Source: Tritrichomonas musculus (taxonomy: Eukaryota > Parabasalia > Tritrichomonadida > Tritrichomonadidae). Taken from it: 64,000 bases of DNA. Of this stretch, positions 30,545 through 42,400 are shown piece by piece. Within the stretch, counting starts at the first letter, position 1. Every line of letters begins with the position of its first letter. The position numbers and the translations under genes were made by a program. The notes under the pieces are model-generated. The model was given only the letters and a program-made list of their open reading frames with translations, did no database searches and was not told where the DNA came from. The stretch is from assembly GCA_039105265.1 (NCBI GenBank), contig JAPFFF010000002.1:5642001-5706000 (forward strand). Reading direction: 5' to 3'.

Positions 30545-31469
30545 ATAAACATAATTCTTAACATTAATATTTTTTCTAATATAATATATTTATATATTTT
30601 TATTTATATTAAATAATTTATAAATATAAGTAGTTCTAAAAGATAAAAATATTTCATAATTAAATTTTTATATTCAAATATTTCAATGATCTTATTCAAA
30701 AAATAAAAAAACGATCATTTCTCATTTAAAAATAAAATCGTTGATATATCACTTATTGCCCATTAAAATATTCTGGTATTTATAAAATAATCTAATTAAC
30801 TCTTAATTAATATAATATATGAATATATAAATAAATGACGGAAGAGAATCCAGTACCCATACATATATTATTCCATCGGTTTTTATTATAATAAAATATA
30901 AGAAAATCTTGTTTTTCATATAAGAAATAAATGTGATATCCCTTTAAAAATATGTGAAAAAATGCGTGATATTCTTTTTAAAAGGTATCTGAGAAATCGA
31001 TTAAAAATACAGTTTATATAAATATATAAAATCTATCAATAAATTAATTATTTATCGACATATTATCATATTCATGTTATTTTTTACATTTGTTCATGTT
31101 TTTGTAATAAATTAATTGTCATTTTAAATTTTATGATCTTGTATTTTTTAATAATACTTTAATTTAATTTTACTAACAAAATTTTTATTAATTATTCTTA
31201 ATTTGGAAAAAAATATTTATAGAAAATAAAGATAAATAGAAAATAATAAAATTTTATATTATATCAAAAAGTTGAAAGGTTATTTTAAACTAGTCAAATT
31301 AGAAAAACGTAAATATTGGAAAAAATATTTATTTTTTTATGTTTTTATTTCTTTTATGATAAAAATATTATTTAATATAATTAATTTTTTATTAAATTAA
31401 ATAAAAAATAATAGTCCGATTGATATATACATAAATGTGAAATGAATGTAATAAGTTATTTGATCTCAA
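30545..31469. other. gene-free AT-rich spacer
   Basis: Nothing beyond low-complexity AT DNA is visible. Confidence 0.5.
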
Positions 31470-32255
31470 ATGACTCAACCTGATTGGACTATTTCTGGAG
31501 ACGCACCTACTGGTTCATCAATAGAACCAACTCCAAATCAATTTTCTGTTGACCCCGAAAATGTTGATGCTATGTTAGACAAAGCTAAAGATGTTGCACA
31601 TCAATTTGAGCAAACAGTTGGCGACCAAGTTTCCTCAGCCGTGCAACAAGCAGATGGATCGCATCCTTTCGAGTTAAAACCAGGTGATTCTGCCCCAACT
31701 TCAAATGATGTTTCAAATCAATTTGAACATGTCGCAAGTGAAGTAGAAAAGCATACGCAAAGTGCAGCAAATCAATTAAATAACGTCACAGGAGAAGTTG
31801 AACAACAAGCAAAAGACGCAGAAAAGCAGATTCAACATGCTGCTGAAGAAGCATCAAAGCAAATTGTGAATGCTGCTGACCAAGCATCAAGTCAAATAGA
31901 GCAGAGAGCTGAAAGTGCTGAAAAAGCATTAGAACAAGCAATAGAAGCTGCAACAGAAACAGCAAAGAATGCTTTTAATACCATTGAGCAAAAAGTTGAA
32001 AGTGTTGTTGATTCGGTCAAAAATTCGGATGCTGCTAAAACATTAGAGAATGCAGCTAAAGATGCATATGAATCAGCTGAGCAAAAAGTACAAGATGCTG
32101 CATCAAAAGTTAAATCTACATTTGATCAAGAAAACCCACAGGAACCAGCATCTCCTGAACAAAAAACAAATTTGGTTCGAAACATTGGTATTTGCGCTGT
32201 TGGTGTTGTAGCTGTATTGTTGATAGCCAGATTCATTACTAAAAGGAGGAAATAA
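31470..32255 (+). CDS. tail-anchored protein with amphipathic helical repeats
   Basis: This 261-residue protein has a polar start (1-35), then about 180 residues of Ala/Gln/Glu/Lys-rich amphipathic helix with loose 11-residue periodicity (QAKDAEKQIQHAAEEASKQI, NAADQASSQIEQRAESAEKA), as in LEA, apolipoprotein-like or YtxH-like proteins. A Pro-rich break precedes a single C-terminal membrane segment (NIGICAVGVVAVLLIARFI), and the protein ends in TKRRK. A C-terminal anchor with a basic tail is typical of tail-anchored proteins of mitochondria-related organelles, so hydrogenosome or ER outer-face location is suggested. Function is unknown. The helix may bind lipid surfaces. Confidence 0.8.
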   Translation: MTQPDWTISGDAPTGSSIEPTPNQFSVDPENVDAMLDKAKDVAHQFEQTVGDQVSSAVQQADGSHPFELKPGDSAPTSNDVSNQFEHVASEVEKHTQSAANQLNNVTGEVEQQAKDAEKQIQHAAEEASKQIVNAADQASSQIEQRAESAEKALEQAIEAATETAKNAFNTIEQKVESVVDSVKNSDAAKTLENAAKDAYESAEQKVQDAASKVKSTFDQENPQEPASPEQKTNLVRNIGICAVGVVAVLLIARFITKRRK

Positions 32256-32382
32256 ATAAAAAAAATACTTACGTCCTTTATATCTTTAATATGATAATTA
32301 CATTTTAATTGTCTTTGAGTTGTTTAAATATTATGTTATAAATGTTTTAATAAATAATGATAAATATTTCTATATATAGGAA

Positions 32383-32454
32383 GGGTACTTAGCTCAGTGG
32401 TAGAGCGCTACATTTGCATTGTAGAGGCCCGGGGTTCGATCCCCCGAGTATCCA
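32383..32454 (+). tRNA. tRNA-Ala (TGC)
   Basis: A complete cloverleaf: acceptor GGGTACT/AGTATCC (one G:T), D arm GCTC-AGTGGTA-GAGC, anticodon arm CTACA-TTTGCAT-TGTAG with anticodon TGC, T arm CGGGG-TTCGATC-CCCCG, discriminator A. Boxes A and B match consensus. A nine-T terminator follows. Confidence 0.97.
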
Positions 32455-32463
32455 TTTTTTTTT
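32455..32463 (+). terminator. Pol III terminator of tRNA-Ala
   Basis: Nine consecutive T directly after the discriminator base. Confidence 0.85.
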
Positions 32464-33693
32464 ACTTTTTAAGGTATAATAATTTGATTAAAAAATGTTA
32501 ACAAATTGCTCTTTTAACAATGATATACAATTTAAATGCTCAATCTCTTACAAATTTTACCAATTTACTCTAATTTTTTGCATTTTCTTATATTTATTTG
32601 TATCGTTTTGTCAATTTCAATAGCCAAAAAAAACCCTAGCATTACCGTTTACAATTTTTCATCGATACTTGTAAAATATTTTTATCTCGACAAAATAATA
32701 TATTTACTTAATTTAAAATATATATCATGCTTATTCACATCATATTAATATCTATAGGATAATTTCAATCAGATATTTTGAAATTAAAATCTTAATATTT
32801 GCAATATTATATGTCAGAAATAGAATTACAATGTCTTCTGGTTAAACATTAGCAAATCCATTGTATAACTATAGGCTAGATGCATTTTCGTTTAAATTTT
32901 CGTTAAACTGAAATTTTATGATCATCATTTTTAAAAACTTTTGAAATAATTAAAACTTGTTAAAAATATTTGCTTGATTAATTTATATATTTAACACTTA
33001 ATCCAATTCCAAAAGTTAAAATCAAAAATAATCGAAAGAATTAAATGTTATATTCCAAATATAAATGAAATAATCATTAATTTGTAATATATAATGTAAA
33101 TAAATATATTTTTAATATTAGATATTTATTAAATCTTTTAGATGATTTTTAATAAAATTTTTAGCAAGATATAATGAATTATTCGAAAACTAGTATATTT
33201 TCAGTGGTTCATTTCACTGTTTATATGTTTAATAGATTTCACCGATGCTTAGAAATTTATTTGTAATTATTTACTTAAAATCTTATTAACTATGGTGAAC
33301 ATAACATAATCTATAAAAATGGTTGTATTAAACTCAGTTTTTGTGTCATGATAAATGAACACATCTAGAGTTCTGATTTATTATTCCAAAATAAATGGAA
33401 TAAATATGGATTCAATAAATAAAAGAATTTTAATTATTTTGGCAACTTAAATGATTTTAGTTCTTCAAATATTATCTTAATTTTTGATCTTTTCTAAAAT
33501 CATAAAATAAATTTTGTTTTATTTAATGTAAAATCTTTTTTAATGTTTAATAAAAAAGTAAATAAATATAAAATCATTAATATGTCAAGATAATAGAGAA
33601 TCATTTAAATTTTATGTTGAAAATTGGTTATGTTAAAATAGATAACTAAAAATTTTTTTATTTATTTCTAAAATAATATTCAGAAATTCAATT
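32464..33693. other. gene-free AT-rich stretch
   Basis: A hydrophobic open frame at 32536-32748 has only AT-driven composition and is not supported. No other structure was seen. Confidence 0.45.
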
Positions 33694-33786
33694 GAATATT
33701 TGAGCATTTCGGGTTAGAAAAACGAGTTATTTTGAATTGCTTTTCAGAATATTTGAGCTACCGGGTTAGAAAAACGAGTTGTTTTG
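33694..33786. repeat. direct repeat, period about 53
   Basis: GAATATTTGAGC followed by CGGGTTAGAAAAACGAGTT occurs twice, starting at 33694 and 33747. Two units with small differences between them. Confidence 0.85.
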
Positions 33787-34475
33787 TATAGAGTGATTAT
33801 TTAGATTTGAAATATTTTTATATTAATAAATATATCATAGTTAGTAAATATATATAGCTTTTTATAATATATAATTTTATATAAATATAATATAAAGGTA
33901 TGGAAACTCTTTTTCAATTCAATTTTATTTTATGCAAAAAAAGCTAGAATATTGATCATTTTTTATTATAAATTAGTCCATCGTCATGTATATAATATTT
34001 GTAGCATAAATATAAAATCAAAAAAATATAATTTTAATTTTATTACCGAAAAACAAGAAAAAAACGAAATCCAAAAATATGCAATTTTTGATCAACGGAA
34101 AAAACCTCATCAAAGTTTAATGCATGTCTAATATTGTTTTATCATATTATTAACATATTTAAAAATAGCATAAAACTGCTTAATTCAAATCTCATAAAAT
34201 GCATAATGAGAAAAAAATGTTTTTTTAAGAAAAAATCAATTTAAAGATGAACGAGTCGACAAAAGTTTTTAGTTTTTTTATATGTTCTTCATTTTTTTAT
34301 TTATTAGAAAATAAAATAAAAAAAAGGCCATGTTTTTCGAGTGGATTTGGAGATCTTATATGATGTTATCAATTTTTTGTATAGTTCATATCATTGATGA
34401 TATGAAATTTATTATTGACCAATAAAGATGAAAATTTTTTGACCAAAAAGGTTAATTTATTTTTTTTATAGTAAT
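33787..34475. other. gene-free AT-rich stretch
   Basis: No gene or repeat recognised. Confidence 0.45.
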
Positions 34476-34864
34476 TCTTCCAAAAACACAAATAAACTCA
34501 ACAAAATAACTAAATAAGAGTAGTTTACAAAACAATTCTTAGGTATATCCCAGCGCAACGTGGAAAAGTAAACCATGCAAAGATAATTATTTTAGAATGT
34601 CTTTTCCTAAAGCTCAAACAAATTCAAAAAACTCACTAAATAAGATTGTTTTACAAAATAATTCTTTTATTAATTCCAGTACGTTTTATTTTTCTTATAA
34701 ACAAACGAATTATCGATAGTTTTTTCATCTGCCAACTATGTGCTGGAATTTGTACGATAGTTATTTTGTAAATCGCTTTTATTTAGTAAATTTGGCGAAT
34801 TTGCTTGAGTTTTAGGAAAAAATATTCAAAATGAATAATCTTTGCTTGGTTTGCTTATCCATGA
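34476..34864. repeat. three-copy repeat with an inverted pair (hairpin former)
   Basis: A ~125-base unit at 34559-34683 is followed, after about 54 bases, by its reverse complement at 34738-34864 with roughly three quarters identity over the whole length. Landmarks shared by the arms are AAACCATGCAAAGAT-like, TTTTCCTAAA-like and TTACAAAATAA-like segments. A shorter, diverged direct copy precedes it at 34476-34558. The pair could fold into a long hairpin, as in foldback or MITE-like elements. No coding frame. Confidence 0.7.
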
Positions 34865-34990
34865 TGTATAATCAACAATAAAAATGGAAAAAGTGATTTG
34901 AACGAATCGGGAATAGAATTGATAATATCAATATGAAGAAAATTAGAAAACAATTTCCTGCATAAACTCATAATTTTCAAAATTTTGAAA

Positions 34991-35055
34991 TTCGCCTTTT
35001 AGGTAAAAAAAAATTCGCCTTTTAGGTAAAAAAAAATTCGCCTTTTAGGTTAAAA
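34991..35055. repeat. 23-bp tandem repeat, about 2.7 copies
   Basis: TTCGCCTTTTAGGT begins at 34991, 35014 and 35037, spaced by A runs. Confidence 0.92.
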
Positions 35056-35412
35056 TAATTCATATCACAAGTGATATGAATATAAAAAATGATGAATTTC
35101 GAGTTCTTCCTCATGAAATATAAATCACTTTCTGGTACACACTTTCAACTTTTTTCGAACTCTCATCTATATCTTTTAGAATTCTTGAATTCATCTATTT
35201 ATCTTATTGAAATAACTTAAATTCAATATTCATTAAAGAAGAATTCAAATCAAATTCTGAATCTTAGGTAATTTTAGTTAATATATTAAAATTTCGACTA
35301 ATTTCCTTAATTATCCATTTGATTTGGTCATCCATTTATTTGCATTATGCACTCAATGACAAAGAAAAGGCAGAACTATAAAGTGCGTTTTGAATATTTT
35401 GAGTAAATAGAA

Positions 35413-36060
35413 TTAAATTTTATATTCAGGATTCCAGTCTTTTTTGGCTGTGTTAACGTTAGACTTGAATATAAGACTAAAATAGTTAATGGTAGTTAAT
35501 GGTAGTAATCTCGTTAGACTTGAATATAAGTAACATTGGGTGTTTCCTCCATTCATTTTAACTACATCAAATAAGTAAGATGTTGTTTTGGAAAGAGGAG
35601 GCTCGAGAAAAAAATGAAAATTTTGATTATTATTAGTAGTGGCTTCATCCATTTTCACGCACACATGTGATAACTTTGCAAAATTGTTTAGAATTGATCT
35701 GTATCTTTGATATGATTCTGATGTCATTAAATATTTCAACTTACCATGTTATATTGGATAGAATAAGTCAACTGCTTTTTCTCGGTAATCTATATTGTTG
35801 GCAATATATAAGCCACATAAAATAAAAATTGATTGCTAAATTGTAAAACGAATCTGATGTAAAGGTATTCAGAAATATATTCATATCGCCTGTAAATAAT
35901 CCCCATTTACCTATGTAAATGATGTTCTGTTTTTTTTTTTTTTTTTTTTTTTTTATGATTCCTGTAGCCAAGTTATGAAATTGTCATCGCGTTCATAAAA
36001 CATACGGCATAGACATATTACACCATTATAATCATTTACTTCTTCCTCACATCTTAAGTG
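35413..36060 (-). pseudogene. decayed coding region of unknown family, possible transposase relic
   Basis: Minus-strand frames in succession (36060-35970, 35971-35768 and 35739-35413) have non-random composition: DYNGVICLCRMFYERDDNFI, WGLFTGDMNIFLNTF, then KLSHVCVKMDEATTNNNQNF and LEPPLSKTTSYLFDVV. They are separated by stops and by a 25-base T run (35930-35954). A 19-base direct repeat (CGTTAGACTTGAATATAAG at 35457 and 35512) lies in the last part. The VCVKMDEAT segment vaguely recalls hAT-like transposases, but I cannot support that firmly. Confidence 0.35.
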
Positions 36061-36340
36061 ATATCTTTTTCAATCTTTTTTTGATTTATATTTTTCATAC
36101 TTATGAATTTTATCTTGCTCTAAGTTTAGAAATGTTACAGAATTTATATATTTGACCTTTTTATCGGTTACTCATCTTTTTATTGACATTAAATTTTAAT
36201 ATAAAAATAACAAAAAACTATAGACCAATTATGAATTTCATAAAATAAATAGTAAATGCAATATAAATATCGTATTCTGTCTTTTGTTTATTTCCTATTC
36301 ATCATATTAATCAAATATATTTCAAAAAACATCAACGGAA
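36061..36340. other. left flank of the Polinton
   Basis: AT-rich host DNA with no feature recognised up to the target-site duplication at 36341. Confidence 0.4.
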
Positions 36341-36345
36341 TCGTG
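36341..36345. repeat. target-site duplication, left copy
   Basis: TCGTG directly abuts the left terminal inverted repeat and recurs at 51750-51754 directly outside the right one. A 5-base duplication fits Maverick insertion. Confidence 0.85.
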
Positions 36346-36393
36346 AGTAGTATACGTTAGGCTGTGCGCCCTTAACGGTCGCCCAGACCTAAC
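36346..36393 (+). repeat. Polinton terminal inverted repeat, left
   Basis: 48 bases identical, as reverse complement, to 51702-51749. It begins with AG as Polinton ends do. Beyond base 48 the two sides continue with patchy similarity for about 20 bases. The repeat is short for a Polinton and unusually GC-rich for this genome. Confidence 0.97.
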
Positions 36394-36453
36394 TGCGCCG
36401 ACCGATATCACTAGGGAACTTTGAACAAAAAAAAAACATAACCATTTTAAAGT

Positions 36454-39400
36454 TTATGCTATATCCAATAGGGTAGCATATGGTGTTCTTGTAAATATTT
36501 CACATTTTGGATTTTCAGAATTTGATATTCCATTTTTGAAAAATGAACTGTTGAAAACTATTGATTGAGCAATAGAAATAACATTGAAAGTTGTTTTGTC
36601 TAACGGAAATCGTATATTATTCAAATAAATTTCTGTTGGTTCACATTGATATTCCGATGAAGGCGAATTTGCAGAATTAAATGAAACATTGACTTTGATT
36701 TCTTTCTGAGTCACAATATTATTTTTAGTTTCAGGATAAGAAAGATACATTGTTGCTTCATAATTGTCAAGTGCTTTTTCTAAATTATATCGAATTATTC
36801 CTTCAGATTTGTTATCAAAGGTATAATTAACTTTTGCGTGTTTTATCAAATTATTCATATCTGGTATGTCATCTTTTAATGCATATATGGATAAATCTGG
36901 ATCTGATTTGCCTTCGAGAGCAGCAAATCTGGCTTCAAAAGCGGCTATCGTAGCCTTTAATGTGGTATTTTCAGCCTCCAATGTCTCAATTCTGTCTTTG
37001 AGCACATCTAAAGCCTCATTTGTTTCATCAACAGTAGGATAAGTATTCATTATTTTTGCTATGTTTTCATCGTTTGTATGTGAGTTTTCTTCTATTTGAT
37101 CAATCTTTTTATTAAGCGCATCAATGTCACTCATATATGCTATATCATTTACAGTATATTTCATACTTCTTATCGCTGTGTTCTCTTTGATGCTGATTGC
37201 ACTAATTCTATGTCTCTTTGGGTTATCAATAATTATAGTTTTGTCTTGGAGAGATGCAGTTGGAAAGTTCTCTGTGCCCTCATAGTTCGATATCTCTCCA
37301 TTTGATATATGAATTATTGGATAATTCTCTTCATAGTCTATATCATTATATTCGCTTACTTTCATGATCATAATCCTGACTTTGATAATTCCTTCACTTA
37401 TTGTATCCTCAGCTTCTAAATGTATTTTGCCATCAATTAATTTGCCATTAATGTCAATTGTATCGTCTCTTTTCAAATCACTTTTTGAAATAAAATCACT
37501 ACTCTCAATCTCTTCGACCTTTGAGGCCAATAATTTGAAAGGTCTCTTCAAACTATCTCTGAATTGATTACACATTTCTTCTGTTGCTCTTATGGATAAA
37601 ACTGCTTTCGTAGGGTCATCAAAATCATCATCAAATGTTTCATCAGGTAATGGTTCATATTCTTTATCGCACCATTCAAAAAGTGGTGTTAAATCAGTTG
37701 TTGATTGTATTGAACGAGTAATCCCTGGGTTATCAAACAATTCCATATCACCAAGATTACGATAGCCGGCTCTTCTATACCACCATTCTTTAAAAAAGTT
37801 CTGAATTCTTTGCAAAATTCCACCGCCTCTGGTTGTTGTTTGGCCTGCATTGGAAACAGTTTGAGTGGGAAATTTGATGAAGTTAGGGTTAATTGACATT
37901 CCGATAGATATGGCACTTCCAACTGTCCCTGCTATACCAAAAGCTAATGCAACATAAGAAATCATTCGTGTATTTTCCTCATCATATTCTAAATTTTGTG
38001 TTTTTAAATTAATAGCGACCATTTCTGAATTCAAAACATCAACTTTATTTGAAATAGCTTGAACATCATATGAAACAACATCAAAATTATTTGTCAAAAC
38101 ATTTAAATCACTTCTCATCGTCGTGATGTTATCGGCAGTTATTATTTTTGATGAAGTGATATTATAATCTGTATACAAAGTAGTTGCTGCATTTGGGTTT
38201 GGACTAACATCATAGAATTGAGATTTAATAATATAAGCAAAAGCATTTGTTTTTGAATCCCAATTGACTTCTTCTATTGAATTAATAATATCTTTTCTGA
38301 GATATAATTCAATATTTCTGGTATTGTCATCAATTAAACTATCTTCTAAATGTAATTCAAGGCTTTCAATTGTATCTTTCAGAGGAATAAGACCAAAATG
38401 TCCTCTTTTATTGACTGAATTAACAAAAACACCATTTGCTTTAAATGTATAAGCAACAGTAAATTGTGAATAACCAGGTGTTTCAATATTTAAATGGATT
38501 TCATCAATCTCTTCAATTTTGAAATTATTATTTGGATAATCATCACAAATTATATTTAGTTTACCAATTGAATAATCTGGATATCTTTCATCTTTAATTA
38601 TTTCTGAAGCATTAAGAAACCAATATAAACTTTTTGGTTCAATTTTTGTTCCATCTTTCTTAATTAATTCAAATTTTTTAGATGTATTTTGAAAAAGTCC
38701 ATGAATTAAACTTTCTGGTAATGACTCACTTTTTGGAATTAATTTTTCATTTGCTTCAGTTTTCTTTATCATTACAAAAACTGAATTTGCTGGTCTTGAA
38801 CTTTCTGACATTTTTGTTCGATTCAATTTATTCACAACTTTTCCAACGATTCTTGCTTGAATATTATTTCCATTCCATTTTGTTCCATCCCAGGTTAAGA
38901 CCCATTCATTTCCAAAACAATATTCTTTGAATTTAAATTGTAAATTGAGAGGTATTGTATAATCAGAAGGTATTTCAAAAATCATTTTATAATAATCATT
39001 ATCTTCTGAAATAATTGAAGGCTTATAGAAATAATGAACGTCACTTTTGTGTAATTTGAGAGCATTATCTGCTTCAATTATTTTGCACTTAAAAACTGGT
39101 TTATTCGATTCAATAAAATCTTGACTTGTTTGATTCATTATACTCAAATCACCGTTCATCCATAACGTATATGGCACAATATTGAGACGCTCATCAAAAG
39201 CTATGAAAAATTGAGAGCTATCTTCAGAACATTTATTTGTATATCCTTTCGATTCTTCATCATAAGCTATTATCGGACATTGAATATGATTATCATGAAC
39301 GCTTATGAAAAATTCTTTGATATATCGTCCTTCTGTGTCATAAACAACATCTTTTCTGAGAATTATTTTGAATATATTCCCATTGAAAGCTTTCAATTTT

Positions 39401-42400
39401 TGTTCAATATCATCATCGTTTATTTTAATTTTCAATATATTATAATTTACATTATTGATTGTTTTTGTATCCCCTTCAACGTTTTCATTTTTCACATTGA
39501 ATTCTGGAACTCCAAATTTTATATTAAAAAGTGAATCTGTCTTATCTGATGACGTAGCTAATTTTTCAATATCAACACCGTTTATTAATCCATTTACATT
39601 CAAATTTGCTAATATATTGAAATTGCCTAAAACCGGTTTTTTCTCATCAATTGTTCGGCCATCTTCTTTCAAAATATTGATATCATAGCTTTCTAATAAT
39701 TCATTTACTGAATTCACTCCTGAAATATTTGCTGGCAAATTATTATTAATATTAATATCTGCTATTTCATCTGATAATAATTTAATATCATCAACGGGGT
39801 CTACATGATGGCGCCAAACCCATTCACCTCCATATTGAACAATTTGGCCTTTTCCTAAAAATCGGCCTGAATTCAAAAATTCAACCATAATTGACACACT
39901 CTCTGAATAGCTATTTCTCCAATTTCTGTCAAAACCTCTATTTCTATATGATAACATCACCCACTCTTCTAAATAATCATCCCATACATAGTTATCAGGA
40001 GGAACAAATTCATGATTGGTTCTCCATCCAGCTTCAAAATTCTGTCCATGTTCTTGCCATTCTTGATCAAAAACATTCCAAACATAATTATCACCAAAAT
40101 GTTGTCTTTGATCTCTTTGCCATTCTAATCTTTCACTTTGATCTTGATTTATATATGAGTTATAATTTGCATGAAATATCCATTGATCATATCTATCACT
40201 CCAACGAAAAACACCATCATTTATTTGAGATGGCAACAGAAAGGTTGCTAATGCTGAACTAGGATTCGTTCTCCAGTCTGTATTTGATTCTTGAATACCA
40301 TTTTCTGCACCGACAGCAACCCATTCACCATGAAAAGTGTCAATGATAAAATTGCGTGGCATATTTTGTGCATTAAGATTTGTTCGCCAACCAGATTGAA
40401 AATTAGAATTATTATGAAGAACCCAATGATCAGTTAATATGTCAAAAACATAATTTTCATCTCTTTGAAAAGAACGATCATGTGATGTGTCAATTACATT
40501 CACTTTTTCTTTCTTTTTTCGTCGTCTTTTTATCGTTGTGTTCACTTGAGTTGCTGCTTCTTGATATATTTCTGGTTGAAACATCGCATCAACAAAAGAG
40601 CCGACACTATTATCAATTATTAAATGATTTTGCTTTTGAATTAATTGTTGAATGTCAAGATGTTGTTGTTGAGAAATTTGGCCAAAAAATCTTTGATTAT
40701 TATTATTATTATTATTATCATTACAATTGCATTCTCTTATATTTGAGACTCTTTCTTCTAAAACATTATGTTGCTGAATAATATTTCGAATATTTCTATT
40801 TTTTGTATCGATCCATCCCTGAAAACTAGGGTCTCTCATATCGTCATCATTATTATCATCATCATTATTATCATTTCCATTTCCATCAATAATAATGCCA
40901 TTATTAATATCCAACAATTGCCCTCCTTCAAAATTGCTCGTGCTTAATGCTAAACGTCCATTTTCAATTTTTTTGGCACGAATCTTTTTGAATGCACTTG
41001 TGATTACCATGCCCATAATTCCTGAACCAAGAAGAACCAAAATAACAGTAAGGATACTTTTCATAAGCTCTGTTTGGTTTTCATAATATTTTTTCAAAAA
41101 TTCATAAGCACTATTCACTTCAATAACGATATCACCCGTCGTTTCTATTGGATGATTGACAAATTGATAAACTGCATGAATAATTTTTTTTGTGGATTTA
41201 TCCCATATTAATTGAACTGTACCGTTAAATATTTCAATAAATTTTTCTTTGGAAAAGTTGTTATATAAAAATGTTTGTATTGGAGCTGTATATTTACTAT
41301 TTTGAATTATCTCTTTGAGCCAATCCATGAACTTGCCTATATCAACTGGATTTTCAATATCAACAATATCCTCTCCATCAAACATAAAACGATATTCTCT
41401 ATTTTCTATTTCTCCATCTAATTTATGAAATGGTATCTGAATTTTATCAAGAACCTCCATCATTTTCTGTTTATTTATATTTTTGCCTATCCATTCTTTC
41501 CAGTCTTCAAAACTGCTTGTATTTGAAATGTATTGTTTCAAAAAGTCGACAAAATTTTCGACAAAAACATATGCTTCATCATTTTCGAAATCCTCATCAA
41601 AATGTGCTATATATGTCTTCTGATATGTTTCTCCATCTTTACCAAACACAGTCTGTTTAAAATTATTATATATATTTTTCAAAGCAGTTTTATTAAAATT
41701 CTCCATGATATGACGGAAAAAATTCTGATTCTGTTTATCGGCCTTCTTCAATTTTTCAAAAACATTGGCTATATTATCATATTCAATTTCACCTTTATCG
41801 TTCACTGTTTTTGTTTTTAAAGTTTTTGTCTCTATTTCATCTTTGGCTTCATTATATACTGTCACTTCTTGATTATTTAAGCCTTCCATAATATCTTCAT
41901 GCATTTGAGATATTGTTTCTGTGTTTGTATTGATTGCATTGACCATTTGGTCAAAATTTGTGATAGGTTCTTCTTTGGGTTTCATTCTATTTTTGGTCAA
42001 AAATGATCCATACCATGGTTCTGATTCTTTTTCGGTTTCTACATACGTTATCACTTTTGCTTTTCCATCTGGTTTAATATTTGATGAACTGTCAAAACCG
42101 AAATCTTTCAAATTATTGAATGTTTTCATCCAATTATATAAATTTTCAAGAGTGATATTCAATGATTCAATAATCTCATTAATTGTGGTTACTTTTTCTT
42201 TTTCATAATAGCATCGTTTATCCTCCCAATAATCCAAAAGTTGAGCACCATCCTCTTTTTTAAGGGGGAGCATTTTCAATAGTTTATTATCTGGGCTGAT
42301 AACCGTCATAGCCCTTGAATGTTTAATAAACTGATTGAGTACTCTTATTAATTGATTGTATGTCTTTATTGAATTGTTTTCTGTTGAGATATAATGTTTA

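Noticed and set aside
32536-32748. 70-codon hydrophobic frame after tRNA-Ala
   Set aside because: Composition is AT-driven (Ile/Leu/Phe/Tyr/Lys); no initiator box and no motif.
35413-35739. 108-codon frame as an intact small gene
   Set aside because: Neighbouring frames of the same style are broken by stops and a T run; better seen as part of a decayed region.
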